Below, piece after piece: positions 1-7,429 of a stretch of DNA of 16,912 nt. The notes beneath the pieces were generated by a model that was given only the letters and a program-made list of their open reading frames with translations, made no database searches and was not told the DNA's origin. Numbering within the stretch: the first letter of the stretch is position 1; every line of letters begins with the position of its first letter. Both the position numbers and the translations under genes were made by a program. The stretch comes from an uncultured Clostridia bacterium. GTDB lineage: Bacteria; Bacillota; Clostridia; Christensenellales; Aristaeellaceae. The stretch is taken from NCBI GenBank assembly GCA_946042585.1, contig CAMGDO010000001.1, forward strand, positions 1 to 16,912. Reading direction: 5' to 3'.

Positions 1-22
1 GTCAGATGTGTATAAGAGACAG
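1..22. other. Nextera/Tn5 sequencing adapter remnant (artefact)
   Basis: Positions 4-22 read AGATGTGTATAAGAGACAG, the 19-base Tn5 mosaic end used in Nextera libraries, preceded by GTC as in the read-1 adapter. This is library DNA joined to the contig, not genome. Any protein model starting MCIRDR from position 6 is a translation of the adapter. Genomic sequence starts at about position 23. Confidence 0.97.
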
Positions 23-387
23 ATCGCTACATGCGCCCGCTGATCGAAAACGGATATGTTTATATCGCCATGCCGCCGCTGTACAAGGTGACGAAAAACA
101 AGCAGGAGCACTATGTATACGACGACAACGAGCTGCAAAAGCTCCTGGATCGCATCGGCCGCGATCCCAAGCCCGAGATCCAGCGCTACAAAGGTCTGGG
201 CGAGATGAGCAGCGAGCAGCTGTGGACCACCACCATGAACCCCGAAACGCGCACCATGATGCAGGTGAGCGTGGAGGACGCCATGGCTGCCGACGAAATC
301 ATGAGCCTGCTGATGGGCGACAAGGTGGAGCCCCGCCGTGAATTCATCGAGCAAAACTACAATATGGTCACGGATCTGGATCTGTAA
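23..387 (+). CDS. gyrB: DNA gyrase subunit B, C-terminal fragment
   Basis: This is the C-terminal 120 or so residues of the ATPase subunit of DNA gyrase, the type II topoisomerase that introduces negative supercoils. The frame reads [20 protein letters not shown], then the strongly conserved [15 protein letters not shown] and [13 protein letters not shown] segments, and ends with [14 protein letters not shown]. These are the end of the TOPRIM region and the GyrB tail. The tail and the gyrA gene immediately downstream favour GyrB over ParE. The 5' part (GHKL ATPase and transducer domains) is missing because the contig ends in adapter sequence; there is no sign that the gene itself is broken. 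The stop is TAA at 385-387. The gene probably forms an operon with gyrA, 111 bases downstream. Confidence 0.95.
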
Positions 388-406
388 GGAGGCGCTCCGG
401 CACGAG

Positions 407-449
407 AAGGCTTTGCCAAAGCATGCCATACGCCGGCATGCCGCGCCTT
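407..449 (+). other. Imperfect hairpin between gyrB and gyrA
   Basis: GCATGCC (421-427) and GGCATGC (435-441) form a 7-bp stem around a 7-base loop. AAGGC (407-411) and GCCTT (445-449) can form an outer stem. Only four T residues follow (448-451), so termination would be weak at best. It could be a processing site or an inefficient terminator that tunes gyrA against gyrB. Confidence 0.35.
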
Positions 450-498
450 TTCCGCCAACGCTGTTTCCGCCTTATGTCCCGGCGAAAGGAATGAAATC

Positions 499-2985
499 AT
501 GAGTGATATTCAGGATCGTCTGATTCCCATCAATCTGGAACAGGAAATGCAGAAATCCTTCATTTCCTATGCCATGGCCGTTATCATTAACCGCGCCCTG
601 CCCGATGTGCGCGACGGTCTCAAGCCCGTACACCGCCGCATTCTGTATGCGATGAACGAGCTGGGCATGACGCCCGACAAGCCCTACCGCAAGAGCGCGC
701 GCATTGTGGGCGATGTGCTGGGTAAATATCATCCCCACGGCGACGCGGCAGTGTATGACGCCATGGTTCGCCTCGCACAGGATTTTTCCACCCGCTACAT
801 GCTGGTGGAGGGTCAGGGCAACTTCGGCTCTGTGGACGGCGACGGCGCCGCCGCCATGCGTTATACCGAAGCGCGCATGGCAAAAATCACGCAATACCTG
901 ATCGGCGAAATCGACAAGGACACCGTTGATTTCATGCCGAACTTTGACGAAACGCTGATGCAGCCCACCGTGCTGCCCTCGCGTTTCCCCAATCTTCTGG
1001 TCAACGGCTCCTCTGGCATCGCCGTCGGCATGGCCACCAACATTCCGCCGCACAATCTGACGGAGGTGATCAACGCCGCCATCTGCCTGATGGAAAAGCC
1101 CGACGCGAGCCTGGACGACCTGATGGAGCATGTGAAGGGCCCCGATTTCCCCACCGGCGGCGTCATTCTGGGGCGCAGCGGCATCCGCGAGGCCTATCAC
1201 ACCGGCCGCGGCCGCATCATCGTGCGCGCCAGGAGCGAAATCGAAGCCATGGGCAACGGACGCGACCGCATCGTCATCACAGAAATTCCCTATGGCGTCA
1301 ACAAGGCCAAGCTGGTGGAAAAGATCGCCGAGCTGGTGCACGAAAAGCGTCTGGACGGCATCAGCGACATCCGCGATGAGAGCGACCGTAACGGCATGCG
1401 CGTGGTCATCGACCTCAAGCGCGATGTGCAGCCCCAGGTAGTGCTCAACTACCTGTATAAGCACACCCAGCTGCAGGACACCTTCGGCGTCATCATGCTG
1501 GCGCTGGTGCACGGGCAGCCGCAGGTATTGTCGCTGCGCGACATGCTGCACTGGTATATCGAGCACCAGAAGGATGTTGTGACCCGCCGCACCAGGTATG
1601 ATCTGGACAAGAGCCTGGCCCGCGCTCACATTCTGGAAGGCCTGCTCAAGGCGCTGGACAACATCGACGAAATCGTCCACATCATCCGCCACAGCAAGGA
1701 TACCCCCTCTGCCAAGGCCGAATTGATCGCCCGCTTTGACTTCTCCGACAAGCAGGCGCAGGCCATTCTCGATATGCGTCTGGCCCGCCTCACCGGTCTG
1801 GAAGCCGACAAGCTGCTGGCTGAGTATCAGGAATTGGAAAAGACCATCGCCTATCTGCGCTCCATTCTGGCGGACGAAAGCCTGCTGCTCTCCGTCATCC
1901 GCGATGAGCTCACCGTCATCCGCGACAAGTTCGGCGATGAGCGCCGCACCGAAATCAGCGCCATCGAAGGCGAAATCGACGTGGAAGACCTGATTGCCCG
2001 CGATGATATGGTGGTCACGCTCACGCATTTCGGCTATGTGAAGCGCCTGCCCAAGAGCACCTACCACGCGCAGAACCGAGGCGGCAAGGGCGTGACGGGG
2101 CAGAGCCTGCGCGAAGAAGACTATGCCGAGCAGATCCGCGTGGTGAACACGCATGAAGATATCATGTTCTTCACCAATCTGGGACGCTGCTATACGCTGC
2201 GCTGCTTCCAGATTCCCGAAGCGGGGCGCACGGCGCGCGGCACAGCCATTATCAACCTGCTGCAGCTGCAATCGGGCGAAAAGGTCACCACCATGATCCC
2301 CATGCCCGACATGCCCGAAGGCCACTATCTGATGATGGCCACGCGGCAGGGACTGATCAAGAAAACCCCGCTGGAGGAATTCTCCAATCTGCGCAAGAGC
2401 GGCCTGATCGCCATCATCCTGCGCGAGGATGACGAATTGGTGTCTGTGGAATTGACCGATGGTCACCGCGAGCTGCTCATGGGCAGCCGTCTGGGCAAGG
2501 CCATCCGTTTCAGCGAAGCCAATGTGCGCTCCATGGGGCGCGCCAGCCAGGGCGTGCGCAGCATGAAGCTGCGCGACGGGGACGCCGTGATCTCCATGTG
2601 CGTGGTGGATGAAGACAGCCTTGTGCTGTCCATCACCGAAAACGGCTATGGCAAGCGTACCTCTCCCGATGAATACCGCGAGCAGGGACGCGGCGGTCAG
2701 GGCGTCACCGCCATGAATCTGACCGACAAGACCGGCTGCCTTGCGGCGCAGCTGATGGTGAATGAGAAAGAGGACGTCATTCTCATCACCGACGACGGCA
2801 CGGTCATCCGCACAGGAGTGGACAGCATCCGCGTGTGCGGCCGTTCCACGCAGGGCGTACGCCTGATGCGTGTGGACAACGGAAGCCGCATCGTGGGCGT
2901 TGCCCGCGCTGAAAAGGAAGAGCCGCAGGAGGCTGAACCGTCTGGCATGCCGGACGAAGCGCCCGAAGAACCCCCCGAAGCATAA
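499..2985 (+). CDS. gyrA: DNA gyrase subunit A
   Basis: This is the DNA-cleaving and DNA-wrapping subunit of gyrase, 828 residues, a normal length for GyrA. The N-terminal breakage-reunion domain carries the quinolone pocket ([12 protein letters not shown], residues 77-87) and the catalytic tyrosine Y122 in [10 protein letters not shown], matching E. coli numbering exactly. The GyrA box appears as QNRGGKG at residues 525-531 and marks the C-terminal beta-pinwheel, which separates gyrase from ParC/topoisomerase IV. An acidic, proline-rich tail follows (after about residue 805). AAAGGA (485-490) lies 8 bases before the ATG and supports this start. Position 83, usually Ser or Thr, is Ala here, while D87 is kept. 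gyrB lies just upstream and a strong terminator just downstream. Confidence 0.98.
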   Translation: MSDIQDRLIPINLEQEMQKSFISYAMAVIINRALPDVRDGLKPVHRRILYAMNELGMTPDKPYRKSARIVGDVLGKYHPHGDAAVYDAMVRLAQDFSTRYMLVEGQGNFGSVDGDGAAAMRYTEARMAKITQYLIGEIDKDTVDFMPNFDETLMQPTVLPSRFPNLLVNGSSGIAVGMATNIPPHNLTEVINAAICLMEKPDASLDDLMEHVKGPDFPTGGVILGRSGIREAYHTGRGRIIVRARSEIEAMGNGRDRIVITEIPYGVNKAKLVEKIAELVHEKRLDGISDIRDESDRNGMRVVIDLKRDVQPQVVLNYLYKHTQLQDTFGVIMLALVHGQPQVLSLRDMLHWYIEHQKDVVTRRTRYDLDKSLARAHILEGLLKALDNIDEIVHIIRHSKDTPSAKAELIARFDFSDKQAQAILDMRLARLTGLEADKLLAEYQELEKTIAYLRSILADESLLLSVIRDELTVIRDKFGDERRTEISAIEGEIDVEDLIARDDMVVTLTHFGYVKRLPKSTYHAQNRGGKGVTGQSLREEDYAEQIRVVNTHEDIMFFTNLGRCYTLRCFQIPEAGRTARGTAIINLLQLQSGEKVTTMIPMPDMPEGHYLMMATRQGLIKKTPLEEFSNLRKSGLIAIILREDDELVSVELTDGHRELLMGSRLGKAIRFSEANVRSMGRASQGVRSMKLRDGDAVISMCVVDEDSLVLSITENGYGKRTSPDEYREQGRGGQGVTAMNLTDKTGCLAAQLMVNEKEDVILITDDGTVIRTGVDSIRVCGRSTQGVRLMRVDNGSRIVGVARAEKEEPQEAEPSGMPDEAPEEPPEA

Positions 2986-2995
2986 GCAAGCAAAC

Positions 2996-3038
2996 AGAAC
3001 GCTGGCGGACTTTTAGCCCGCCAGCGTTCTTATTTTTT
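2996..3038 (+). terminator. Intrinsic terminator of gyrBA
   Basis: A perfect 13-bp stem pairs AGAACGCTGGCGG (2996-3008) with CCGCCAGCGTTCT (3018-3030) around a 9-base loop, followed by TATTTTTT. It starts 11 bases after the gyrA stop. The minus-strand side lacks a good T tract, so it mainly works rightward. Confidence 0.95.
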
Positions 3039-3053
3039 GAATCAGCTCCGTCT

Positions 3054-3517
3054 TCAGCGGATACGCTTGTCCAGCTTCACCGCCAGATGCGTGCCAATGC
3101 TCTGGAACACCTGCACCAGCGGCTCCACCAGAATCATCAGAATCAGGAAAGGCACGGAACGCAGCAGGTTAATAACCACATTCAGTATGCGCATCACGCT
3201 CCGAGGCAGGGGCAGCACGCCTTTTCCCTCCCCCGCCACCAGCGGAATTCCCAGCGGCAGACCGATCAGCAGGGAATCCGCCACGGGATTGATCTCAGCG
3301 GAAATGGCATAGTTGGAATTGATGATGGCACAGTCGAGATCGGGCAGCTGAACGGGCAGCTGAGCGGCTTCAATCTCTTCAATTTTCAGGTTTTCGGGCT
3401 TTTCCACAATGTCGCGCTTGGTGGCGGTGATGCCGGCGCCTTCCCTGAGCCTGATCACGCCGGCCGCCTCCAGCTTGTGAGAGCCAGGGACAAAATGATC
3501 GCAGCAAACTTTTTCCT
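3054..3517 (-). pseudogene. metQ: Collapsed metQ-metI remnant (methionine ABC transporter)
   Basis: Reading leftward, the pieces are: (a) a MetQ-like signal peptide KKFAAIILSLALT with AAGGAG (3525-3530) 7 bases upstream, but AGG (3515-3517) where ATG should be; (b) in another frame, a middle piece of the MetQ substrate-binding protein, KLEAAGVIRLREGAGITA through EAAQLPVQLPDLDCAIINSN to NPVADSL; (c) fused in frame, MetI permease pieces: GLPLGIPLV, NVVINLLRSVPFLILMIL, and the MetI C-terminus LVQVFQSIGTHLAVKLDKR. Compared with normal MetQ (about 270 residues) and MetI (about 220), there seem to be three deletions: about 130 residues inside metQ, one from the metQ end into metI (and metN if it lay between), and the centre of metI. 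A deletion with frame change plus a lost start codon makes this a pseudogene. An assembly collapse is the main alternative. Confidence 0.82.
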
Positions 3518-3584
3518 GGTTTTTCTCCTTTTTTTATTTCTTTTCTTTGGCTGTGAGCAACGGGAAAACGTATTTACCTTCATC

Positions 3585-3650
3585 TCACCGCCGCATTCGG
3601 CGGCTTTCACAGCTGCTCCGAATCCAAAGCACAGGAAAAGACATCCGCAT
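3585..3650 (-). CDS. Possible 21-residue ORF after the attenuator
   Basis: An ATG at 3650 follows AAAGGAG (3658-3664) with a 7-base spacer, good initiation geometry. The ORF encodes 21 residues starting MRMSFPVLWIRSSC and stops at TGA. A 6-bp GC stem (CCGCCG and CGGCGG around a 4-base loop, about 3588-3603) covers its end. It begins only about 10 bases after the terminator T tract, so it would be translated only in read-through transcripts. It matches no family I know and has no Met run. It may be a second leader ORF, leftover DNA or chance. Confidence 0.25.
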   Translation of the reverse strand: MRMSFPVLWIRSSCESRRMRR

Positions 3651-3673
3651 GTGACCGCTCCTTTCAGCAAATC

Positions 3674-3708
3674 AAAAAAGGGAAAGCCTTGATGAAGCCT
3701 TCCCTTTT
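3674..3708 (-). terminator. Intrinsic terminator (candidate attenuator) upstream of metQ
   Basis: On the minus strand AAAAGGGAAGGCTT, loop CATC, then AAGGCTTTCCC and six T residues. The stem has one mismatch and one bulged base. It lies about 50 bases after the stop of the Met-rich small ORF and before the metQ remnant. That is the position of an attenuator in a leader region, although it could also be the plain terminator of the small ORF. Confidence 0.75.
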
Positions 3709-3721
3709 CTATCGCAGAAAC

Positions 3722-3761
3722 CGGTATGCCATCCTCCCCTTTCGGGAAAGGGGGCTTACCG
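3722..3761 (-). promoter_or_regulatory. Leader hairpin overlapping the small-ORF stop codon
   Basis: CCCCTTTC (3736-3743) and GAAAGGGG (3746-3753) form an inner palindrome. CGGTATGCC (3722-3730) can pair with GGCTTACCG (3753-3761), with one mismatch, as an outer stem. The outer stem includes the TAA of the Met-rich ORF, so a ribosome finishing that ORF would cover one arm. On the minus strand, AAGCC and TTCCC of the first arm can alternatively pair with GGGAAGGCTT of the downstream terminator. This is by-eye pairing without folding energies. Confidence 0.5.
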
Positions 3762-3854
3762 CTGAGAAAACACATCATCCACAGGAACACAGCAACGCAT
3801 GCACATGTACATCGACATCTGCATCATCTTGCACATCGCCATGTTCTTTTTCAT
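3756..3854 (-). CDS. Methionine-rich 32-residue peptide, candidate metQ leader peptide
   Basis: The ORF has its own SD (GGAAAGGAG) ending about 9 bases before the ATG, and a consensus-like promoter just upstream. Its first 20 residues are MKKNMAMCKMMQMSMYMCMR: 9 of 32 residues are Met, all in the first 19 codons, plus four Cys (8, 18, 21, 22). The rest is polar, with no hydrophobic helix, so it is not a signal peptide. A hairpin overlaps the stop, a terminator follows, then the remnant of a methionine transporter. Known leader peptides (trp, his, leu and others) are enriched in the amino acid handled by the genes behind them, so I infer that this ORF senses charged Met-tRNA. A small metal-binding Met/Cys peptide is an alternative. 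No S-box or T-box core was seen nearby. Confidence 0.6.
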   Translation of the reverse strand: MKKNMAMCKMMQMSMYMCMRCCVPVDDVFSQR

Positions 3855-3891
3855 GAATGCTTTCTCCTTTCCTCCATGCTGTGGGGATTAC

Positions 3892-3921
3892 GCTATACCA
3901 GCTATACATCCGCCGTGTCAA
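3892..3921 (-). promoter_or_regulatory. Promoter of the Met-rich leader
   Basis: On the minus strand, TTGACA (3916-3921), an 18-base spacer, then TATAGC (3892-3897) preceded by TGG, giving an extended -10. A start near 3885 would give a 5' UTR of about 30 bases before the ATG at 3854. Confidence 0.72.
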
Positions 3922-3958
3922 GCAAAGATGCGGCTGTTTTCCGTTTTTCTTTTGTATT

Positions 3959-4714
3959 TTACCGGCCGTTCGCCGTAACGCAGGGCAGCACATCCTCCAC
4001 CGCCGCCAGCAGCACATTCTCTTCCACAAAGCCCTCGGCGGATTCCGGCGCGCAATTGACAGAGATCAGCACGCTCGTGCCCTTATAGCCCGTGGGCATA
4101 TAGAAGGCCAGCGCCTGGGTGTACTTCATGACGCCCGAGCCGTCTTCCGATTCATAGACCATCTGATAGGAGAAATACCTGGCTGTGCCCTTTTCGGTCT
4201 TGTAGTCAGTAATATCGGTGATGGAGCCGTCCTCGCCGACCATGCTGCCCAGCGCATTGTGTGCCTGCTCCACCATTTCCTGCGGCGTCTTGGCGATGCC
4301 CAGCACATACACATAGTTCAGCGGGCTGTCCTCATCCACGGGCTTGAAGACGAAGCTGGTGCGCAGATCCACTGCGGTGGACGTGCCGTCCACATCCTCA
4401 TCGCTGAGCACATAGCCTTCGGGCGTATCCACCGTGGCAATCTTGTAATATTCGCTGTTCTTGCCATCGCCCAGATCGGCCACCAGCCAGTTGTCCTGCG
4501 CGTCCACCAGCGCGTCGTTGCGAACCTTCAGGGAGCCGTCGTCATAAATAAAATTATACCACACAATCAGGGCGAGAATCACCACGACCACCGCAATGGC
4601 AATCCCCTTGATCACCCACTGGGTCTTCGCGGACTGCTGCGCCCACCATTCCTTAAAGGTCGGATCGGCTTTTTTCTGATATTTCTGCGGGCGCTTGATT
4701 TTCTTTTTGCTCAT
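3959..4714 (-). CDS. Membrane-anchored protein of unknown function
   Basis: A 251-residue protein whose family I do not recognise. The first 33 residues are short and basic (MSKKKIKRPQKYQKK), followed by one hydrophobic helix at about residues 34-55 (VIKGIAIAVVVVILALIVWY) and about 195 residues of mixed, acidic sequence. By the positive-inside rule the N-terminus is cytoplasmic and the main domain is outside the membrane. No catalytic motif is evident. The two Cys (one in SVNCAPES, one near the C-terminus in VLPCV) lie in the outer domain and could form a disulfide. AGGAAG about 8 bases before the ATG supports the start. A -10-like TATGATAAAAT lies about 45 bases upstream, with no clear -35 box. 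It is probably transcribed alone: a terminator closes the unit upstream, and the leader promoter begins 38 bases beyond its stop. Confidence 0.85.
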   Translation of the reverse strand: MSKKKIKRPQKYQKKADPTFKEWWAQQSAKTQWVIKGIAIAVVVVILALIVWYNFIYDDGSLKVRNDALVDAQDNWLVADLGDGKNSEYYKIATVDTPEGYVLSDEDVDGTSTAVDLRTSFVFKPVDEDSPLNYVYVLGIAKTPQEMVEQAHNALGSMVGEDGSITDITDYKTEKGTARYFSYQMVYESEDGSGVMKYTQALAFYMPTGYKGTSVLISVNCAPESAEGFVEENVLLAAVEDVLPCVTANGR

Positions 4715-4792
4715 GTCTGCAACTTCCTATCTGTCAAAGTATTGATATTCCCATTTTATCATACTTCCATACAAAAAACAATCATCTGCAAC

Positions 4793-4814
4793 AAAAAAGC
4801 GGCGTCCGCGCCGC
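4793..4814 (-). terminator. Intrinsic terminator of the regulator-phosphatase-dehydrogenase unit
   Basis: On the minus strand GCGGCG, loop CGGA, CGCCGC, then TTTTTT, 8 bases after the stop at 4823. It is a compact 6-bp GC stem with a good T tract. Confidence 0.9.
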
Positions 4815-4822
4815 CGCATGCT

Positions 4823-5854
4823 TCAGTATTTCCCGCAGATGCCCAGTGGATAGGGCATATATTGCACGCATTCGAGCTGATCCACCGTCACAACCCCCGC
4901 CGGGGCGCGCAGCAGGCTGGGAATGCGATTGACAATGGTGGCGCAGGTATGCTCCACCGTTGCAGGCTTGTGCACCTGCCAGCGCGTATCGGGTTCGCCG
5001 GTAATTTTCCAGTCGCACATATCGCCGTCCTCCGGGCCATATACCTTGCCGATGCACTGCGTTTCCAGCACCACGCCCTGATAGGTCTCCGTGGTCACCA
5101 CCGCCGCCATGCCGATGCACCGTCCGGCGGGGATATTCTGCCCCAGTGTCTGGGAATACACATCCTTCTTGTCAAAATATGGCACGCACTTCTGGGTCTG
5201 GCGCATGATGCTCAGCCCCAGACGCTGCGCCAATGCCTCGTTGCTGTTCCACACATAGGCTGGCTCAATCTCCGACGGATGCGCCAGCTGCTGCTCAAAT
5301 TCCTCTTTTGTCAGCCCCACGCCGTGCGCCCGTGCCAGCGCCAGACCATAATCCTCCACATTATAGCTCACCGCGCCCTCAATGCGCCGGACGGTGTGGC
5401 AGCCGGCTGCCGCCAGCGCCACCATATTGACCCAGAAGATATCCTCCATGCCGCTGCCCACAAACGTGCAGCCATGCTCCTTGGCCAGCGCGTCCAGCCG
5501 GTTGGTGTGCATGGGATCCGTCGTCCAGCTGAAGGTCGCCTCCTCGCAGGTGGTAATCACATTGATGCCGCGCTCCAGGCACCGCTCAAAGGCTTCATAG
5601 CAATCGCTGACCAGGCTAAACAGCGTCACCACCGCCACATCGGCATCGGCGCCGTCCAATACCGCCTCGGCGTCATCGGAAATCATGACGCCCGTCTTTA
5701 CACCCAGGCCCGCGTAATCGCCGATATCCATGCCCAGAATATCCGGGTTCACGTCGATCGCGCCCACAATCTGCGCGCCCTTTTCATACAGATAGCGCAG
5801 AATATACTTGCTCATTTTGCCGCAGCCGTACTGTATCACCCTGATTTTTTCCAT
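4823..5854 (-). CDS. DapB/2,4-diaminopentanoate dehydrogenase-like oxidoreductase
   Basis: A 343-residue NAD(P)-dependent dehydrogenase. A Rossmann nucleotide-binding start is visible ([19 protein letters not shown]), with [16 protein letters not shown] at the end of the second strand as in dihydrodipicolinate-reductase-like folds. The middle and C-terminal segments ([57 protein letters not shown] [20 protein letters not shown]) resemble Ord, the 2,4-diaminopentanoate dehydrogenase of clostridial ornithine fermentation, as I remember it. No oraS/oraE or ort genes are nearby, so the substrate here is uncertain; it may act on another amino or imino acid. The start at 5854 is chosen because AAGGAGG (5861-5867) lies 6 bases upstream and the Rossmann strand begins at once; an in-frame ATG 11 codons earlier has no such support. 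It follows the phosphatase gene by 53 bases. Confidence 0.8.
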   Translation of the reverse strand: MEKIRVIQYGCGKMSKYILRYLYEKGAQIVGAIDVNPDILGMDIGDYAGLGVKTGVMISDDAEAVLDGADADVAVVTLFSLVSDCYEAFERCLERGINVITTCEEATFSWTTDPMHTNRLDALAKEHGCTFVGSGMEDIFWVNMVALAAAGCHTVRRIEGAVSYNVEDYGLALARAHGVGLTKEEFEQQLAHPSEIEPAYVWNSNEALAQRLGLSIMRQTQKCVPYFDKKDVYSQTLGQNIPAGRCIGMAAVVTTETYQGVVLETQCIGKVYGPEDGDMCDWKITGEPDTRWQVHKPATVEHTCATIVNRIPSLLRAPAGVVTVDQLECVQYMPYPLGICGKY

Positions 5855-5907
5855 ACAAAACCTCCTTGCGGGCCCACGGCCCTGCAAACAGGTTTTCCCT
5901 GCGCTGC

Positions 5908-6357
5908 CTATTTTATGCGCTCAAGCAGCGCAGCGCAGCCTGCCTTCACATCGCGCAGCGTCGCGTCAAAATCGCCTGTATACCAGGGATCCGCCACATC
6001 GCCGGGCTGCGCGGTCCAGTCAAGCAGCCGGGAGATTTTCCCCTGCGGATCGCCGCCGCAGATGCGCAGCATATTGCGGATATTCCATGTATCCATGCCA
6101 ATCAGATAATCATAGCGCGCATAATCCTGACTTCTCATCTGCCGCGCCGTCTTGCCCGCGCAGGAAATGCCCAGCTCTGCCAGCTTGCGCCGCGCCGGGG
6201 GATACACGGGATTGCCCAGCTCCTCCGTGCTGGTCGCCGCCGACGCAATCTCCCATTCGCTCTCCCGCCCCGCCGCGCGCACCATGTCCTTCATCACAAA
6301 TTCCGCCATCGGGCTGCGGCAGATGTTGCCGTGGCAGACGAACAGTATCTTCATCAT
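5908..6357 (-). CDS. Low-molecular-weight protein tyrosine phosphatase
   Basis: A 149-residue cytoplasmic cysteine phosphatase, normal length for the family. The P-loop CHGNICRSP holds nucleophile C8 and R14, and DPWY (123-126) supplies the general acid D123. The residue between N and C in the loop is Ile, as in tyrosine-specific enzymes. The arginine phosphatase YwlE has Thr there, so phosphotyrosine is the likelier substrate. The gene starts ATGATG; the first ATG is given, but the second (6354) is equally possible, both behind AAAGGAAAG. It sits 40 bases after the LacI-type regulator gene and 53 before the dehydrogenase gene, with no terminator between, so co-transcription is likely. No kinase or polysaccharide partner lies nearby. 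Confidence 0.92.
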   Translation of the reverse strand: MMKILFVCHGNICRSPMAEFVMKDMVRAAGRESEWEIASAATSTEELGNPVYPPARRKLAELGISCAGKTARQMRSQDYARYDYLIGMDTWNIRNMLRICGGDPQGKISRLLDWTAQPGDVADPWYTGDFDATLRDVKAGCAALLERIK

Positions 6358-6397
6358 ATGCTTTCTTTCCTTTCGAGCGCCGTATCCCCCGGCAGGG

Positions 6398-7393
6398 TTA
6401 TGTCAGGCGTTTCACGCTCTGCCGCCTGATCAGCGTCGGTGAGTAGATGGTTTTTACGCAGCGCCCCAGCGGCTCCGCAATGCGTCCCAGCAGAATTTCA
6501 GCGGTGGAGCAGCCCATCATCGTCGGGTCGCAGCTCAGGCAAGTGATATTCAGCCCGTCTTCATTGACCAGCGGCGAATCGTCAAAGCAGATGATGCTGA
6601 TATCCTCAGGGATTCGCCTGCCCAGCTTGAGCAGCTGATGCACCGCCCCGGCCGCCATATAATCATTGCCGATATACGCAGCGGTGAAGTCCTTCTCTGC
6701 CAGAAACGCGGCGAAGCTCTTGCCGCACTCGCGCGAAAGATCGCCGAAAATCACCCACGAATCCTCCATGGGCAGGTCGCTGTCAATCATCGCATGCCTG
6801 AACCCGCGCAGGCGGTCCTCCGCCGTGGCGGAATTGCGCGGCCCTGCCAGATGCGCGATTCTTCTGTGTCCGTTTTCGATCAGATGCTGCGCCGCCAGAT
6901 ACCCGCCGCGATAGTTGTCTATGCGCACTACATCCAGATCCAGAGAGCGGATATAGCGGTTCACCAGAATCACGGGAATGTCCGTGTTCTGCAAAAATGC
7001 CACCAGCTCCCTGGATTCCGTCACGGTAATCATGACAATGCCGGCATATCGCTCTTCCTGCGCCCGTTGAATCGCCTCCATCTCCACGGCGGCGTCATAA
7101 TTGCTGTTGCACAGCACAATGTTATAGCGGTGCCTGCTGAGGACGGAGCTGAGCCCGATGATGATATTCGCATAGAACTCCTTGGAAATATCCCCAACCA
7201 CCACCAGCACCAGACTGGAGGATGCGTTTCTCCCCAGAAACATATCCTCGATATGCTCTATGCCCAGCTCATCCATCGCCCGGCGGATGCGCTGCATCGT
7301 TTCCGGACTCACCCGGGCGCTGTGCGTCAGTGCGCGTGAAACCGTTGCATAGGATACGCCTGCTTTCTGTGCAATCAGCCTTTGTGAAATCAT
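6398..7393 (-). CDS. LacI-family transcriptional regulator
   Basis: A 331-residue repressor-type protein. The N-terminal helix-turn-helix is RLIAQKAGVSYATVSRAL (about residues 5-22), followed by RVSPETMQRIRRAMDELGI. A periplasmic-binding-protein-like sensor domain follows (VVVGDISKEFYANIIIGL, ENGHRRIAHLAGP, YIGNDYMAAGAVHQLLKLG, DISIICFDDSPL), which binds a sugar or related effector. The hinge is odd: the usual YxPNxxAR-L segment reads IEHIEDMFLGRNASSS, so DNA contacts may differ from standard LacI members. Start 7393 is chosen because GGGAGGA lies 6 bases upstream and the HTH starts immediately; an upstream in-frame extension to 7465 would cross the promoter. The gene diverges from the sugar operon and probably controls it and itself. 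Confidence 0.93.
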   Translation of the reverse strand: MISQRLIAQKAGVSYATVSRALTHSARVSPETMQRIRRAMDELGIEHIEDMFLGRNASSSLVLVVVGDISKEFYANIIIGLSSVLSRHRYNIVLCNSNYDAAVEMEAIQRAQEERYAGIVMITVTESRELVAFLQNTDIPVILVNRYIRSLDLDVVRIDNYRGGYLAAQHLIENGHRRIAHLAGPRNSATAEDRLRGFRHAMIDSDLPMEDSWVIFGDLSRECGKSFAAFLAEKDFTAAYIGNDYMAAGAVHQLLKLGRRIPEDISIICFDDSPLVNEDGLNITCLSCDPTMMGCSTAEILLGRIAEPLGRCVKTIYSPTLIRRQSVKRLT

Positions 7394-7429
7394 GCCATAT
7401 CCTCCCGTTTCCCTCTTGTTTCTGACCAG

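Noticed and set aside
472..2466. 664-codon open frame on the minus strand opposite gyrA
   Set aside because: It lies wholly over gyrA, is rich in His, Gln, Gly, Ala and Val as expected for the complement of GC-biased codons, and shows no family motif. A frame shadow.
3455..3790. 111-codon minus-strand frame covering the leader terminator
   Set aside because: It reads through a hairpin terminator and the metQ SD. Only its last residues (KKFAAIILSLALT) are meaningful, as the metQ signal peptide; the rest is not a protein.
3541..3885. SAM (S-box) riboswitch or T-box upstream of the metQ remnant
   Set aside because: Looked for the conserved S-box core and the T-box AGGGTGGNACCGCG element on the minus strand and found neither. 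A covariance-model search would be decisive.
5855..5887. Upstream in-frame start adding 11 residues to the dehydrogenase
   Set aside because: The upstream ATG lacks a ribosome site, and the added residues precede the Rossmann strand without family support. AAGGAGG supports the ATG at 5854.
3857..6109. 750-codon open frame on the plus strand
   Set aside because: It runs antisense over the membrane-protein and dehydrogenase genes, which have recognisable features and proper ribosome sites. Its composition is that of an antisense shadow.
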